NCBI RefSeq assembly: GCF_934309415.1
Contig: NZ_CAKRDI010000010.1
Location: 1-64,000, forward strand
Length of the DNA: 64,000 bases
DNA from: an uncultured Mediterraneibacter sp.
Lineage (GTDB): Bacteria > Bacillota > Clostridia > Lachnospirales > Lachnospiraceae
Direction: 5' to 3'
Numbering within the stretch: position 1 is the first letter of the stretch; each line of letters starts with the position of its first letter. Below the pieces are notes generated by a model that was given only the letters and a program-made list of their open reading frames with translations, did not search any database and had not been told where the DNA came from. The position numbers and the translations under genes are program-made. Below are positions 27,431-37,500 of this stretch, piece by piece.

Positions 27431-28688
27431 CATTGCCTCCTAAGTGAATCAACTTTTCTTCCCGGAAATCCGTCGGCAGGAAAAAGTCTCCGAATCCGAC
27501 ATCCCACACAGTGATCTTACAGGTTTTCTCATCCAGGAAGGATGTCTCGATCTGCAGACGTGTGGAATATTCCGCACGCTTCGGTAATTTTGCAAGTGAG
27601 ATTGTCTCTGTCTTTAAGTTGCCCTGAACCAGCGATTCAATGCGAAACTCAATATCATCCACATCCTCCAGAAGTACTTCCCACTGATTGTTTGACTCAT
27701 ACCAGTGTGCACCCCAGGACACCAGCGGATACCACATATCCTGCCCATCCACACGCATATTCACTGTAATCTGATCTGTCAGCTTATCCTCGGAAAGATA
27801 AACTGGATTCTCAATGTGCATATACAGCTTTCTGTATGCCGTATAACATGCACCTTTGCTGTACAGATTGTTTCCGATGAACGCTCTTCTTCCATTACAT
27901 AATACACGAAGAGATCTCGGATACCATTCATTTTCAAATCCTTCTCCTGTCAGGAACACAGAAGAAACAATTCGCTTGTCAAACACGCTCTCGATAAATT
28001 TGCAGAACATGTTATCTACTTCTTTTGCCTTATCTTCATTCAGCACCGGATAAACCATGGCAAGTTCTTTCATATGTGCGCTCGCCACTTCATCTACCGT
28101 AACAAAAGTGGTCTTTCCACCGCCCAGTCCCGGTTTCAGTCTGCGGAGCATGTACGCTTTGATCTCATTTCTGTCGCAACAGAAAAGTGCCGCGTCATAC
28201 TGCCACAGTTCCTTTGGCTGATAGAAAAGATAGTTGCAGAAACTTTCTTTATAATCCTGTATAAAAATATGTCTTTTATCAATCTTCATCCGCAGTGCGA
28301 TCTTACGAAGCATCTGCGCAAGTTCCTCTGTCAGTACCGGAACAGTAAACACGATTCCGTCGATCTCCGGAAATGACTGCAGAGACATCTGGATAAACTG
28401 AGACAATAACCAGACTGCATCGTAACTCTCGTCTCCGATCTCTACTGTCTCTTTTGCCAGACTCCGGTGCAGAAGTCTTGTGACTGTAAAGCCTTCCTTC
28501 ACAGTCGCAAGACGTTTTGCCTCTTTTCCGTAAGCCCATGTATCTCTTAATTTTCCTATAATCAGAGGAATCTGATAGTTATCGGTATCTACTTCCAGAG
28601 TCTGCGGCTCCATCTCCTGTTCACTGTAATAACTGATCTGACATGTTTTTTCATTGATCTCGTATCCAATTATACTGCCCTGTCCCAT
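27405..28688 (-). CDS. Hsp70/actin-fold protein, DUF5716-like
   Basis: 427 residues. The first 290 align by eye to an Hsp70 nucleotide-binding domain: GYEINEKTCQISYY (phosphate 1 position), YGKEAKRLA (52-61; DnaK has VGQxAKRQA), GIVFTVPVLTEELAQMLRKIA (111-131; DnaK VITVPAYFNDxQRxA), FIQDYKESFCNYLFY (142-156; DnaK NEPTAAAL), VSSVFLTGEGF (241-251) and GRRAFIGNNLYSKGACYTA (266-284, adenosine side). The glycine-rich phosphate loops are degraded (CCDRNEIKAYM instead of DLGGGTFD), so ATP hydrolysis is doubtful. Residues about 295-420 look like a beta-sandwich. Good AAGGAGG site; 15 bases after the 1100-residue gene. Confidence 0.7.
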   Translation of the reverse strand: MGQGSIIGYEINEKTCQISYYSEQEMEPQTLEVDTDNYQIPLIIGKLRDTWAYGKEAKRLATVKEGFTVTRLLHRSLAKETVEIGDESYDAVWLLSQFIQMSLQSFPEIDGIVFTVPVLTEELAQMLRKIALRMKIDKRHIFIQDYKESFCNYLFYQPKELWQYDAALFCCDRNEIKAYMLRRLKPGLGGGKTTFVTVDEVASAHMKELAMVYPVLNEDKAKEVDNMFCKFIESVFDKRIVSSVFLTGEGFENEWYPRSLRVLCNGRRAFIGNNLYSKGACYTAYRKLYMHIENPVYLSEDKLTDQITVNMRVDGQDMWYPLVSWGAHWYESNNQWEVLLEDVDDIEFRIESLVQGNLKTETISLAKLPKRAEYSTRLQIETSFLDEKTCKITVWDVGFGDFFLPTDFREEKLIHLGGNDGKFNSLS

Positions 28689-28703
28689 GTAAAGAGACCC
28701 TCC

Positions 28704-31700
28704 TTAATACTGTATGAACATGTGGTTTGCAACTGCGTCTTCCAGTGCATATGCCCGCATCTTCTTCTCTTGTTCTTCTTTCTCCTCTTCCAGAAGGATA
28801 TCGTTCAGTCTTCCGTAACGTCCCGGCTCTCCCTTTCCTGCTGTTCCCGCACATACCGCTTTTTCACTGCGATAGGAATTGCCGTCGATCGTTTCTTTGA
28901 AATAGTAGTTCAGTTTTTCATTCGTAAATAATACGAATTTCTTCACATAAATATTCTCATACATCGGAGTCAGAACTTCCATCCGGTAACCGGAATCGTC
29001 TTTTCCGCCCTTCTGAAGCTGGTAATAAAGCATGACACGGCTTCCCTTCTGGCCTTTATACTCAACCAGTGTCTTGTCACCTAACTGCAGTTCTACCAGC
29101 CATTCTTTGTCATAAGCCAGATAGAACGGGAAATAGATCTGTTTTCCACTGAGTTCCTGGAGGAACTTCTTCAGTGTTTTCCGGATCTTCGCATCATATT
29201 CTCTTGTGGAATAATATTTCAGGACGGCAATCTTACAGATGTCGATCGTCTCTTCCCCTTTCTCATATTCCTGACAGATAATATTGATCACGCTCTTCTC
29301 GATTCTGCGCTCTTCTACCACATATTCTCTGGATATGTAAGACAGATAAGCCTGCTGAAGCCTTGCATAAGCACCGCCCTCATGATATGCCTCAAAGACC
29401 TGAGACTCATGGAAGATCTCTTCTGAGAACAGCATCTGTGTCAGAATTCGTTCTGCCAGTTTATGACTCGGCACTTCATAATCTTTCGCTTCTTTCCAGA
29501 GCTGTTTCATCTCCAGTGTTGCACCACAGTAGTAATCTGCAAGATAAGTAAGGATCACTTTATCATGCTGGCGCTTTTTAAACAGATCATAGCAGACATA
29601 CGTAAGGAAATCATCATTCGCATAATTGGTCTCACGGATGGTCTTACTGCACAGGATCATCAGTTCATCTTCTCTGAAATTCTCCAGTCCTCTGTCCTTC
29701 ACGATCTCAAGTGTCAATTCTTCCTTCGCAGCTTCCTGATGATTCTTCAGGATCGTTCCCATATGTTTTCTGCACATATCCATGTAGCGCAGCTCATAGA
29801 ACAGTCGTTTACTGTCATACGGGATAGAGTCTGTGTAATGTCTGCCGTCTTTCGCCTCCCAGACGATCCGGTCAGTTTTGGCATAAAGGAAGACTCTTGC
29901 TCCGTTCTCTGTATAAGGTGCACGCTGTGTGATCGTTCCGTCCGCCGCAATCACGTAAACAAATTTCATATTCGGCACTTTCGTTGTGATCCAGTACGCA
30001 TGACAGATGTCATACAGAGCCTTGATCCGCTCCTGATCCATTCCTTCTTCAAACAGAAAACGCTTATAAATAATTCGCAGATCTTCATCGATATTCCGTT
30101 TCTCCAGCTGATTCCATGCGAACACGCCCATCTCATCTCTGTAATGTGCATAGATTTCGCTGGATTCATCTTCATATGTGATCAGATTTGCGTACAAAAA
30201 TGCACACTTGTGATAATCCAGAGAATTTCCGTGCATGAAATACAGATAAACGGATCTCGGAAGCTGTTTATTGAACTGCTCCGGTTCAGCCGCATCCATA
30301 TAATATTCATACAACTGTGCGATCTTTAACTCTGATTCAACCGCCTTTTCATACCAGCGGAAATATTTATGTTCTGTCCGGTTTCCTTTGATCAGAAGTG
30401 TACAGATGGAAGTGAGGATCATGGACTCTCCGTACATCTCATAAGACTGTACAAGGACTTCATACAGATGTCTGTCAAAATATTTCGTCTGGCTTGCAAG
30501 GTTGGCTGTATACAACGCAAGTTCCTTAGTCATCAGTTTGTATTTCACTGCAAATGACAGAACCTGCACTTCAAATTCTCCCAGCTTTTTCAACGCAGAG
30601 CTCTTCTCTTTAAAACAACGGAATGCCTGCAGATAGAACCACAGGCTGTGGGAACGGTATTCTTCAAACTGTTTTTCCAGAGCCCGCAGTCTTTCGCTGT
30701 AGATCTTATATTCTGAATCGATATCTACCAGCATGCAGAGGATCTTCCAGCTGTCCGGATGCTTCATGAATGATTTGGACAGTTCTTCCGCCACACGTCT
30801 CTGGGCGATGGAATCATTGCTCAGGAATGTCGTCAGATAAAGATAATAAGAACTTAATTCTACATCTTTTCCGATCGCAAACCGATTGTAATTGTAAGAT
30901 TCCAGCAACTGTTTTGCCTCATCGATCTTCTGGCTGAGCAGGCAGATGTGGGCATGGGCGAGCAGATAGATCTCGTTATTCTCATCCTGCTGTCGCAGAT
31001 GGTTGATTCTTCTCAATGAATCTTCCGTCCACTCCTCCAGACTCATGCTGCCGCCTTCATATTTCAGATAATTCTTCAAAATTCCGTTGAGCTCTTTATC
31101 ATTCGCACGATGTTCTTCATCTCTGCTGATATCTTTCTCTACGACCACTTCATAAGTCAGTGTCTCATACGGTGTCTCGAGAATGATCTGTCCGAAATTA
31201 CTTCCTTTGTGTAACTTCTTCATGGAAATGAAGTACTCCAGCCGGCAGGCATTTCCTATAAATTCTTCTGTCGTAATATGTGTATGCTCTACAGAAAGGA
31301 AATCTCCCTCTGTTTTCACATCGATCTCCAGGAATCCCCAGGTGTTCTTCTTCACCGTAAAGGTCTCTTTTCTGTCCTCGACCAGTGAAATAAAGGCACG
31401 GCTTTCTTCTTCCAGTGTCAGGAAGATTTTCTCTTTCTGCTTGCATCCCACCAGGAATTCTTCCAGCGCATGCTGATCCAGCTCCCATTTACGCATGTTG
31501 CTGTACAGCGCCTGAATTCTGTCATCCTCGTACTTCAGGATCTCATAGAATTCTCTGGAACGGAACAGCTTCACTGCTTCTGCTGCATCGCGGAAGGTCA
31601 GCTTCTTGAAATCTTCCAGACTCTGGATCTTTCCATATCTTGTCATGACATATGGCTTCTCTATGATCGCAGTAAATGCCACGTCATATTCTCCGCCATT

Positions 31701-32006
31701 ACATACAATCGTAAACTTTCCGTGTTCTACATGTCCCGGGACCAGTCCGCGGCCATCATATGTATAATATATATTGACCGGATTCCCGTCAAATCCCTGT
31801 TCTGCACACTGAATACGATAAGAAGACGGGTATACCAGTCCACGGATCGTTCCCTCTCCCTGATTCTGGAGAGAAAAACTTCCCTGGTACTTTTCTCCTT
31901 CTCCTACACGCATGATAATGTGTGTCTCTGGAAATATGATATCCGGCTGTGGGATATGAAAATCCCCTTTTGCAAAACGTTTGATCTTATTTTTCAAATC
32001 CGTCAC
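28704..32006 (-). CDS. Giant beta/helical-repeat protein, DUF5717-like
   Basis: 1100 residues, no signal peptide or membrane segment, so probably cytosolic. About residues 20-115 look like an Ig-type beta domain (MRVGEGEKYQGSFSLQNQG, ending at EKPYVM), about 195-295 a second beta domain, about 305-970 a long helical array with TPR-like character, about 980-1060 a final beta domain (IYFPFYLAYDKEWLVEL, YRMEVLTPMYENIYVKKFVLF). GTG start (32004-32006) with only weak GAGTAG ahead. First gene of the operon with the Hsp70-like and TPR genes. From memory it belongs to a family named DUF5717; function unknown. Confidence 0.7.
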   Translation of the reverse strand: MTDLKNKIKRFAKGDFHIPQPDIIFPETHIIMRVGEGEKYQGSFSLQNQGEGTIRGLVYPSSYRIQCAEQGFDGNPVNIYYTYDGRGLVPGHVEHGKFTIVCNGGEYDVAFTAIIEKPYVMTRYGKIQSLEDFKKLTFRDAAEAVKLFRSREFYEILKYEDDRIQALYSNMRKWELDQHALEEFLVGCKQKEKIFLTLEEESRAFISLVEDRKETFTVKKNTWGFLEIDVKTEGDFLSVEHTHITTEEFIGNACRLEYFISMKKLHKGSNFGQIILETPYETLTYEVVVEKDISRDEEHRANDKELNGILKNYLKYEGGSMSLEEWTEDSLRRINHLRQQDENNEIYLLAHAHICLLSQKIDEAKQLLESYNYNRFAIGKDVELSSYYLYLTTFLSNDSIAQRRVAEELSKSFMKHPDSWKILCMLVDIDSEYKIYSERLRALEKQFEEYRSHSLWFYLQAFRCFKEKSSALKKLGEFEVQVLSFAVKYKLMTKELALYTANLASQTKYFDRHLYEVLVQSYEMYGESMILTSICTLLIKGNRTEHKYFRWYEKAVESELKIAQLYEYYMDAAEPEQFNKQLPRSVYLYFMHGNSLDYHKCAFLYANLITYEDESSEIYAHYRDEMGVFAWNQLEKRNIDEDLRIIYKRFLFEEGMDQERIKALYDICHAYWITTKVPNMKFVYVIAADGTITQRAPYTENGARVFLYAKTDRIVWEAKDGRHYTDSIPYDSKRLFYELRYMDMCRKHMGTILKNHQEAAKEELTLEIVKDRGLENFREDELMILCSKTIRETNYANDDFLTYVCYDLFKKRQHDKVILTYLADYYCGATLEMKQLWKEAKDYEVPSHKLAERILTQMLFSEEIFHESQVFEAYHEGGAYARLQQAYLSYISREYVVEERRIEKSVINIICQEYEKGEETIDICKIAVLKYYSTREYDAKIRKTLKKFLQELSGKQIYFPFYLAYDKEWLVELQLGDKTLVEYKGQKGSRVMLYYQLQKGGKDDSGYRMEVLTPMYENIYVKKFVLFTNEKLNYYFKETIDGNSYRSEKAVCAGTAGKGEPGRYGRLNDILLEEEKEEQEKKMRAYALEDAVANHMFIQY

Positions 32007-32078
32007 CTACTCAAAATGCTTCTATCATTGTTAAGCGGATCGCTGAAATCCACCTGACTGTTTACATTTATTTCTTAA

Positions 32079-32221
32079 GTTACTGTTTGCAACTATGCTG
32101 TGAACAGTAACGCATCTCGCCATTCAGAATCGTCTGCGACGATGGGCGAGATGCATTCAGGCCAAAACGTGCATCCTCATAGCTAATCAGCAAAGTGATT
32201 AGCTATGGTCTGAACAGTAAC
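32079..32221 (+). repeat. Full-length 143-bp element
   Basis: Reference forward copy. Hairpin 1 32079-32111, hairpin 2 with GCATCTCGCC/GGCGAGATGC and inner ATCGTC/GACGAT, spacer, hairpin 3 CATAGCTAATCA/TGATTAGCTATG, end AACAGTAAC. Flanks TTTCTTAA and TTCCTAAA agree at 6 of 8. Lies in the 474-base divergent gap before the giant-protein gene. Confidence 0.92.
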
Positions 32222-32306
32222 TTCCTAAACAGTAACAGTATAGCATCATTGTACATCTTCTTGCAATAGTAGAATCGAAAGTGTTATAATGGTAACTGTC
32301 TCAAGT

Positions 32307-32395
32307 GTTACTGTTCACAGCATAGCTGCAAACAGTAACGCATCTCGCCATTCAGAATCGTCTGCGGCATGACGATCAACGGAGTGAATTGTAAC
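32307..32395 (+). repeat. Rearranged partial copy of the 143-bp element
   Basis: First hairpin and half of the second stem-loop intact, then scrambled (GCGGCATGACGATCAACGGAGTG) and closing with TTGTAAC. No matching flanks. Confidence 0.75.
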
Positions 32396-32480
32396 GCATT
32401 TTGTCATTTTTTAATCACCGGCTACTGTTTCTGTCAGATTCTCGCAGGCAGCTGCCGTGTACACAAAGGAGGAGTTCCCT

Positions 32481-32966
32481 ATGAAGTTAGTTATTACCAT
32501 GAGCCGCCGTTTTGGAACCGGAGCCAGCATTATCGCTGATGAACTTTCCAGACAGCTGGACATTCCTGTTTATGATAAAGCATATATTGAAGAAAAGCTC
32601 AACGATCATAAATATGAAACAGAAGCCGAAGCGATCCGCAAGCTTGCTGAAAAGCCTTGCATCATTCTCGGCCGCTGTGCATCTGATATTTTGAAGGACA
32701 AAATGAATGTCCTCAATATCTATGTATGTGCAGATAAAAAAGATCGTATCGAGCGTATTATGAAGAAGGAAAATCTGGATTATGATGCTGCAAAAGAGAA
32801 AGTAGAAAAGACCGATGAAGAACGTGCCTCCTACTATTACGAACATACCGGAAAGACCTGGGGCGATGTGAACGATTATCACATGATCCTTGATACTTCC
32901 GAACTTGGAGTTGAAAACTGTGCGGATATTCTGATGCATTACTTTGAAAAATGTGAATATATTTAG
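32481..32966 (+). CDS. Cytidylate-kinase-like protein, short
   Basis: 161 residues from ATG 32481 (AAAGGAGGAG 8 bases upstream). Begins VITMSRRFGTGASIIADELSRQLDIPVYD, the start of the cytidylate-kinase-like family (SRxFGSGGxxIAxxLAxxLGIPxYD) in which the P-loop is already unusual; here it reads SRRFGTGA. CIILGRCASDIL and ADKKDRIERIM follow as in that family. About 40 residues shorter than usual. Substrate unknown. Monocistronic on the plus strand, with its own terminator. Confidence 0.75.
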   Translation: MKLVITMSRRFGTGASIIADELSRQLDIPVYDKAYIEEKLNDHKYETEAEAIRKLAEKPCIILGRCASDILKDKMNVLNIYVCADKKDRIERIMKKENLDYDAAKEKVEKTDEERASYYYEHTGKTWGDVNDYHMILDTSELGVENCADILMHYFEKCEYI

Positions 32967-32979
32967 AAACAACTATTTG

Positions 32980-33008
32980 CACGTGTCGAAATCGGCACGT
33001 GTTTTATA
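32980..33008 (+). terminator. Terminator of the cytidylate-kinase-like gene
   Basis: CACGTGTCG/CGGCACGTG stem with AAAT loop, then TTTTATATT. A second hairpin, TTAGGAAAG/CTTTCCTAA, follows at 33009-33030. Confidence 0.8.
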
Positions 33009-33156
33009 TTAGGAAAGAGTACTTTCCTAATATATTAAAAAGGGAAAAAGACCCTCTCATCTCTTCCCCCTTATAAATACCTGTCTGTTTTCTATTGCCG
33101 ATTCCTCCTGCCACAGGTAACACGACTTTACGCAGTAAAACTTTCTTTGTTCCTCC

Positions 33157-33188
33157 GTACTGTTCGCAGATAACCTGTAACCATGAAC
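33157..33188. repeat. Degenerate solitary hairpin of the element family
   Basis: GTACTGTTCGCAG...CTGTAAC-ATGAAC, 11 bases behind the stop of the foldase lipoprotein gene. Confidence 0.5.
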
Positions 33189-33199
33189 AAGTCTCTTTC

Positions 33200-34243
33200 T
33201 TATTCTGCTGAATCAGAAGAGGATGTCTTGATTGTCACACCCTGTTTCTCAAAGTTGACTTTCTTCCATACACCTTTATTCACATCGATTGTAGTATCAT
33301 CTTTCCACTCTTTCAGAAGTGAATCATACTGGTCCTGTTTTCTTTCCTCTACAATGCTTGTTTTCTTGCTATCTGTTGCATCACGGTCAAGAAGACTGGT
33401 CAATTTTCCGATGTAAATTCCATTATCTGTCTCAACAAGGTCTGTCACATCCCCTGCTTTTTCCAGCTTATCTGCTGCCGCGATGAGATCTGCATCCGGG
33501 CTTGTGCTCTCAGAATCAAACGTTGCTGTCAGTACAGTAACTCCTGCGTCCTCTGCCAGCTTCTCAAAATCTCCACCAGCCTTTACTTTATCCAGCACAT
33601 CCTGTGCTTTCTTCTTCAGGTCTGCCTTTTCGTCATCTGTTATCGTTGTGCTGTTTCCTGAATCATCCGTTGTTGTATAAGAGAAGATCACGTACTGCAT
33701 AGCTTTCTGTGCCGCCTCGTCATCTGATACGTTCTCATCCACACCTTCTTTCATGGCTGTGCTCATCTTTGTCTGGATAGTCATAAGTTCCAGCACTTTT
33801 TCTACATTTTCTTCTGTTCCGGATACTGCATCCTTCGCCTCATCTGTGTTATCTGACACGAAAGTTTCAGCTGCATCTTTAATGGATGCTTTCTCATCAT
33901 CTGTCAGTTCAACGTCATAATCTGATGCATGCTGTGATAACAGATACATATTTTCCAGATTCTCAAGAAGTGTCTTCTTCGTCTGACTCTCAAATGTCTT
34001 GCCGTCAGACACTTCCTGTGTCCACATATCCTCACCGGTTGTTCCCATCATACTTGCATAATAGGTCTCATACTGTCCCTGCTGAAATCTTGCATAAAAA
34101 TTCGCAACTCCCAGTGTAATCTTTTCGTCTCCTACTGTTGCAACTGTCTCATCACTGTTCAGTTTGCTTCCACAGCCTGTTACAGTCATTGCTGTAAGTA
34201 CTCCGGCAGCAGCCAGAACTGTAATGCTCTTTTTTAACTTCAT
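33200..34243 (-). CDS. SurA/PrsA-like foldase lipoprotein
   Basis: 347 residues from ATG 34243 (AAAGGAG upstream). Signal peptide with lipobox VTGC, then GDEKITLGVANFYARFQQGQY, the SurA N-terminal-like chaperone helix, long helices rich in D/E/K and, about 205-310, a parvulin-like segment (QYVIFSYTTTD, KVKAGGDFEKLAEDAG, LVETDNGIYIGKL). The rotamase core is weakly conserved, so it may be a chaperone more than an isomerase. Acts outside the membrane on secreted proteins. Confidence 0.75.
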   Translation of the reverse strand: MKLKKSITVLAAAGVLTAMTVTGCGSKLNSDETVATVGDEKITLGVANFYARFQQGQYETYYASMMGTTGEDMWTQEVSDGKTFESQTKKTLLENLENMYLLSQHASDYDVELTDDEKASIKDAAETFVSDNTDEAKDAVSGTEENVEKVLELMTIQTKMSTAMKEGVDENVSDDEAAQKAMQYVIFSYTTTDDSGNSTTITDDEKADLKKKAQDVLDKVKAGGDFEKLAEDAGVTVLTATFDSESTSPDADLIAAADKLEKAGDVTDLVETDNGIYIGKLTSLLDRDATDSKKTSIVEERKQDQYDSLLKEWKDDTTIDVNKGVWKKVNFEKQGVTIKTSSSDSAE

Positions 34244-34402
34244 CTCTTCTTTGTCTCCTTTTATCTTCAGGTCTGCTTCGCGCCATACGTACGCTGTCAC
34301 CTGAAAATGTATTTTCAAAAATTATACTTTCTCATTATACCGTCTTTCTGTGTTCCCTACAAGTCCCGGACACAGAAAATCCACTTAAGTCAGGGTGATT
34401 AG

Positions 34403-34545
34403 GTTACTGTTCACTCCCATGTCAATCACTCCGCTGATTGGCATGGAGGATGCACGTTTTGTCCTGAATGTATCTCGCCCATCGCCGTAGGCGATTCTAA
34501 ATGGCGAGATACGTTACTGTTTGCAGGTTACCTGTGAACAGTAAC
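34403..34545 (-). repeat. Full-length 143-bp element overlapping the end of mfd, perfect 8-bp duplication
   Basis: Flanks GTGATTAG at 34395-34402 and 34546-34553 are identical. Bases 34546-34572 (GTGATTAGCTCTGGTCTGAG then CAGTAAC) look like the right end of an older copy, so this copy is nested in another. The mfd stop codon (34528-34530) is inside. Confidence 0.93.
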
Positions 34546-37500
34546 GTGATTAGCTCTGGTCTGAGCAGTAACTAATCTTAATCCTGCAATATCTTCCAGA
34601 ATCTTCCTCAGCAGCTGCAATACATCCTCCCCGGTCTCTTTTCCGCTTCTTCCGCGTTTCTGATAGAGGAAATACGGCGGTTCTTCCATCTTAAATATAA
34701 GCTTGTTGCCATAACTCTGCAGCAGCCCCGGAATCTTCTGAGGATCCAGTTTTGCCTTTTCATACAAGGTAAACTTATAATCCTGTCCTTTTTGTTCTAC
34801 CGCAGTCACATAAGCAGAATGTGCCAGACTCTTCAATGCGGCAACATGAAGAAGCTGCTGTACTTTCTTCGGAATGTCTCCGAAGCGGTCGATCAGCTCT
34901 TCCGTCATGTCATCCATCTCTTCTTCCGTCTCAATTGCGGCGATCCGTTTATAAATATCCAGTTTCTGATATTCATTGCGGATATAGGATTCCGGAATAA
35001 ATGCATCCACATTGATATCGATGGTGGTCGTAAAGTGTTCCACTTCCTTCTCACCCTTGAGTTCTTTTACCGCCTCATTGAGCATTTTACAGTAGAGATC
35101 GTATCCAACTGCCGCCATGTGTCCACTCTGTGCCTCACCCAGCAGATTTCCCGCACCGCGGATCTCCAGATCCCGCATGGCGATCTTAATCCCGGAACCA
35201 AGATCCGTAAACTCACGGATCGCAGCCAGACGTTTTTCCGCCACTTCCTTAAGCAGCTTGTCTCTCCGGTACAGCAGAAATGCATAGGCCATCCGGTTGG
35301 AGCGTCCCACACGGCCGCGAAGCTGATAGAGCTGTGACAGACCAAACCGGTCCGCATCCTGAATGATCATCGTATTTGCATTTGGGATATCCAGCCCGGT
35401 CTCAATGATCGTTGTAGAGACAAGCACATCTGTCTCACCATTGATAAAATCATACATAATGTCTTCCAGCTGGCGTTCGTTCATCTGCCCGTGTGCAAAA
35501 GTCACGTTCGCCTCTGGGACCAGCTTCTGGATCCTTCCGGCCACATCTGCAATATCTTCCACGCGGTTATACACATAGTAAACCTGGCCGCCACGTGAAA
35601 GCTCGCGCTCAATGGCCTCACGGATCATCTCATCGTTATATTCCATGACATAAGTCTGGATCGGCATACGATCCATCGGGGCTTCTTCCAGTACACTCAT
35701 GTCGCGGATTCCGATCAGACTCATATGCAGCGTTCTCGGGATCGGGGTCGCTGTCAGCGTCAGTACATCGATATTTTCACGCAGTTTCTTGATCTTCTCT
35801 TTATGCGTAACACCAAACCGCTGCTCCTCATCAATGATCAGCAGCCCCAGATCTTTATAGGCCACATCTTTGGACAGTACCCTGTGGGTTCCGATCACAA
35901 TATCTACCAGTCCTTTTTTCAGATCTTCTACTGTTTTCTTCTGCTGTGTGGAGGTTCGGAAACGGCATAAAAGATCGATCCGGACCGGGAAGTCTTTCAG
36001 TCTCTGCACAAAGGTATTGTAGTGCTGCTGCGCCAAAATCGTCGTCGGAACTAAGTAAACAACCTGCTTTCCTTCCTGCACCGCCTTAAATGCAGCCCGG
36101 ATCGCCACCTCTGTCTTTCCATATCCTACATCCCCACAGATCAGACGATCCATGATCTTTGTGCTCTCCATGTCTTTCTTCGTATCCGCAATGGCATGCA
36201 GCTGGTCTTCTGTCTCCTCAAACGGGAACATTTCTTCAAATTCCCGCTGCCACACGGTATCCGGTCCATAGACAAATCCTTCCGACTGCTGTCTGGTCGC
36301 ATACAGCTCCACCAGATCTTCCGCGATCACCTGAACCGCCTTTTTCACCTGGCTCTTTGTCTTGCTCCACTGTGCTGTTCCCAATTTATTCAGCTTCGGT
36401 TTCTTCGCATCTGCTCCGGCATACTTCTGGATCAGATCCATCTGTGTTGCCAGAATATAGAGTACACCGCCATCCGCATAGGAAATCTTCATGTAATCCC
36501 GGGTCACTTTATCTACTTCGATCTTCTCGATCCCCTGATAAATACCAAGTCCATGGCTCTCATGAACCACATAATCTCCCGGTTTGAGTTCTGTAAATTC
36601 ATGAATCTTCTGTCCTTCGTATACTTTCCGCCGCTTTTTCTTCTTTTTCTTTCCGAAAATATCCGACTCAGAGATCACCGTAAATTTCAACATCGGATAC
36701 TCATAGCCTTCTGCCACATATCCATAAGTCACAAGGATCTCGCCCGGATTGACCTTCCGCTCCATATCTTCGCTGTAAAAGCTGCTCAGGTCATAATCTC
36801 TCAGATCTTCTGCCAGACGTCTTGCCCTGGTCCGGGAACCAGAGACCAGAACCACCCGGTACCCATTCCGCTTCAGACGCTTCAGATCTCTTGTAAGAAG
36901 TTCAAAACTGTTATTATACGGATTCACACCGGCCGCCTGAATATTATACACGCCGCGCACCTTAAATTCTCCGCACTTTGTCTCCAGTGTTGTAAATCCG
37001 ATGCAATGACAGGTATTCAGCATTCCGGTAATTTCATTTGTCTGAAACACGCGAATCTCTGTCTCTTCTTCCGTAAGCCCTGCATCTTCCCGGTTCTCCA
37101 GACTGTGGAAATATTCCTGCTCCACAATCTTAGAAGCCTCCAGCAGCCTCACTGGTTCATCCAGAAAGACCAGACTTTTCTCTTTCGGGAAATAATTCAA
37201 AAAAGAAACTGTATCCGTCTCCTTTGTCCAGTTTTCAGAAGCCGGGTAGATCACTGCTGATTCCAGATTTTCAATGGATCGCTGACTCTCCACATCAAAG
37301 CTGCGAATCGAATCTACCTCATCTCCCCACAGTTCGATTCTGACTGGCACTTCCTCCGTCAGTGGAAACAGATCGAGAATACCGCCGCGCACTGCAAACT
37401 GTCCCGGTCCTTCGATCTGGCTTTCACGCGCATATCCAAGCTCAGAAAGTTCCCGCTGCAGTTTCTGAAAATCCAGTGTATCTCCTGTACGGATCTGGAG

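Noticed and set aside
29463..30329. Long open frame (288 codons) antisense to the giant repeat protein
   Set aside because: Cysteine/histidine/isoleucine-rich nonsense composition typical of reverse-strand frames; no ribosome site.
32481..32966. True cytidylate kinase (cmk)
   Set aside because: The P-loop GxxxxGK[ST] is missing and the protein is too short; it belongs to the cytidylate-kinase-like group instead.
36196..37260. Long open frame (354 codons) antisense to mfd
   Set aside because: It lies wholly opposite a well-conserved gene, has no ribosome site and no recognisable protein motif; a by-product of mfd codon use.
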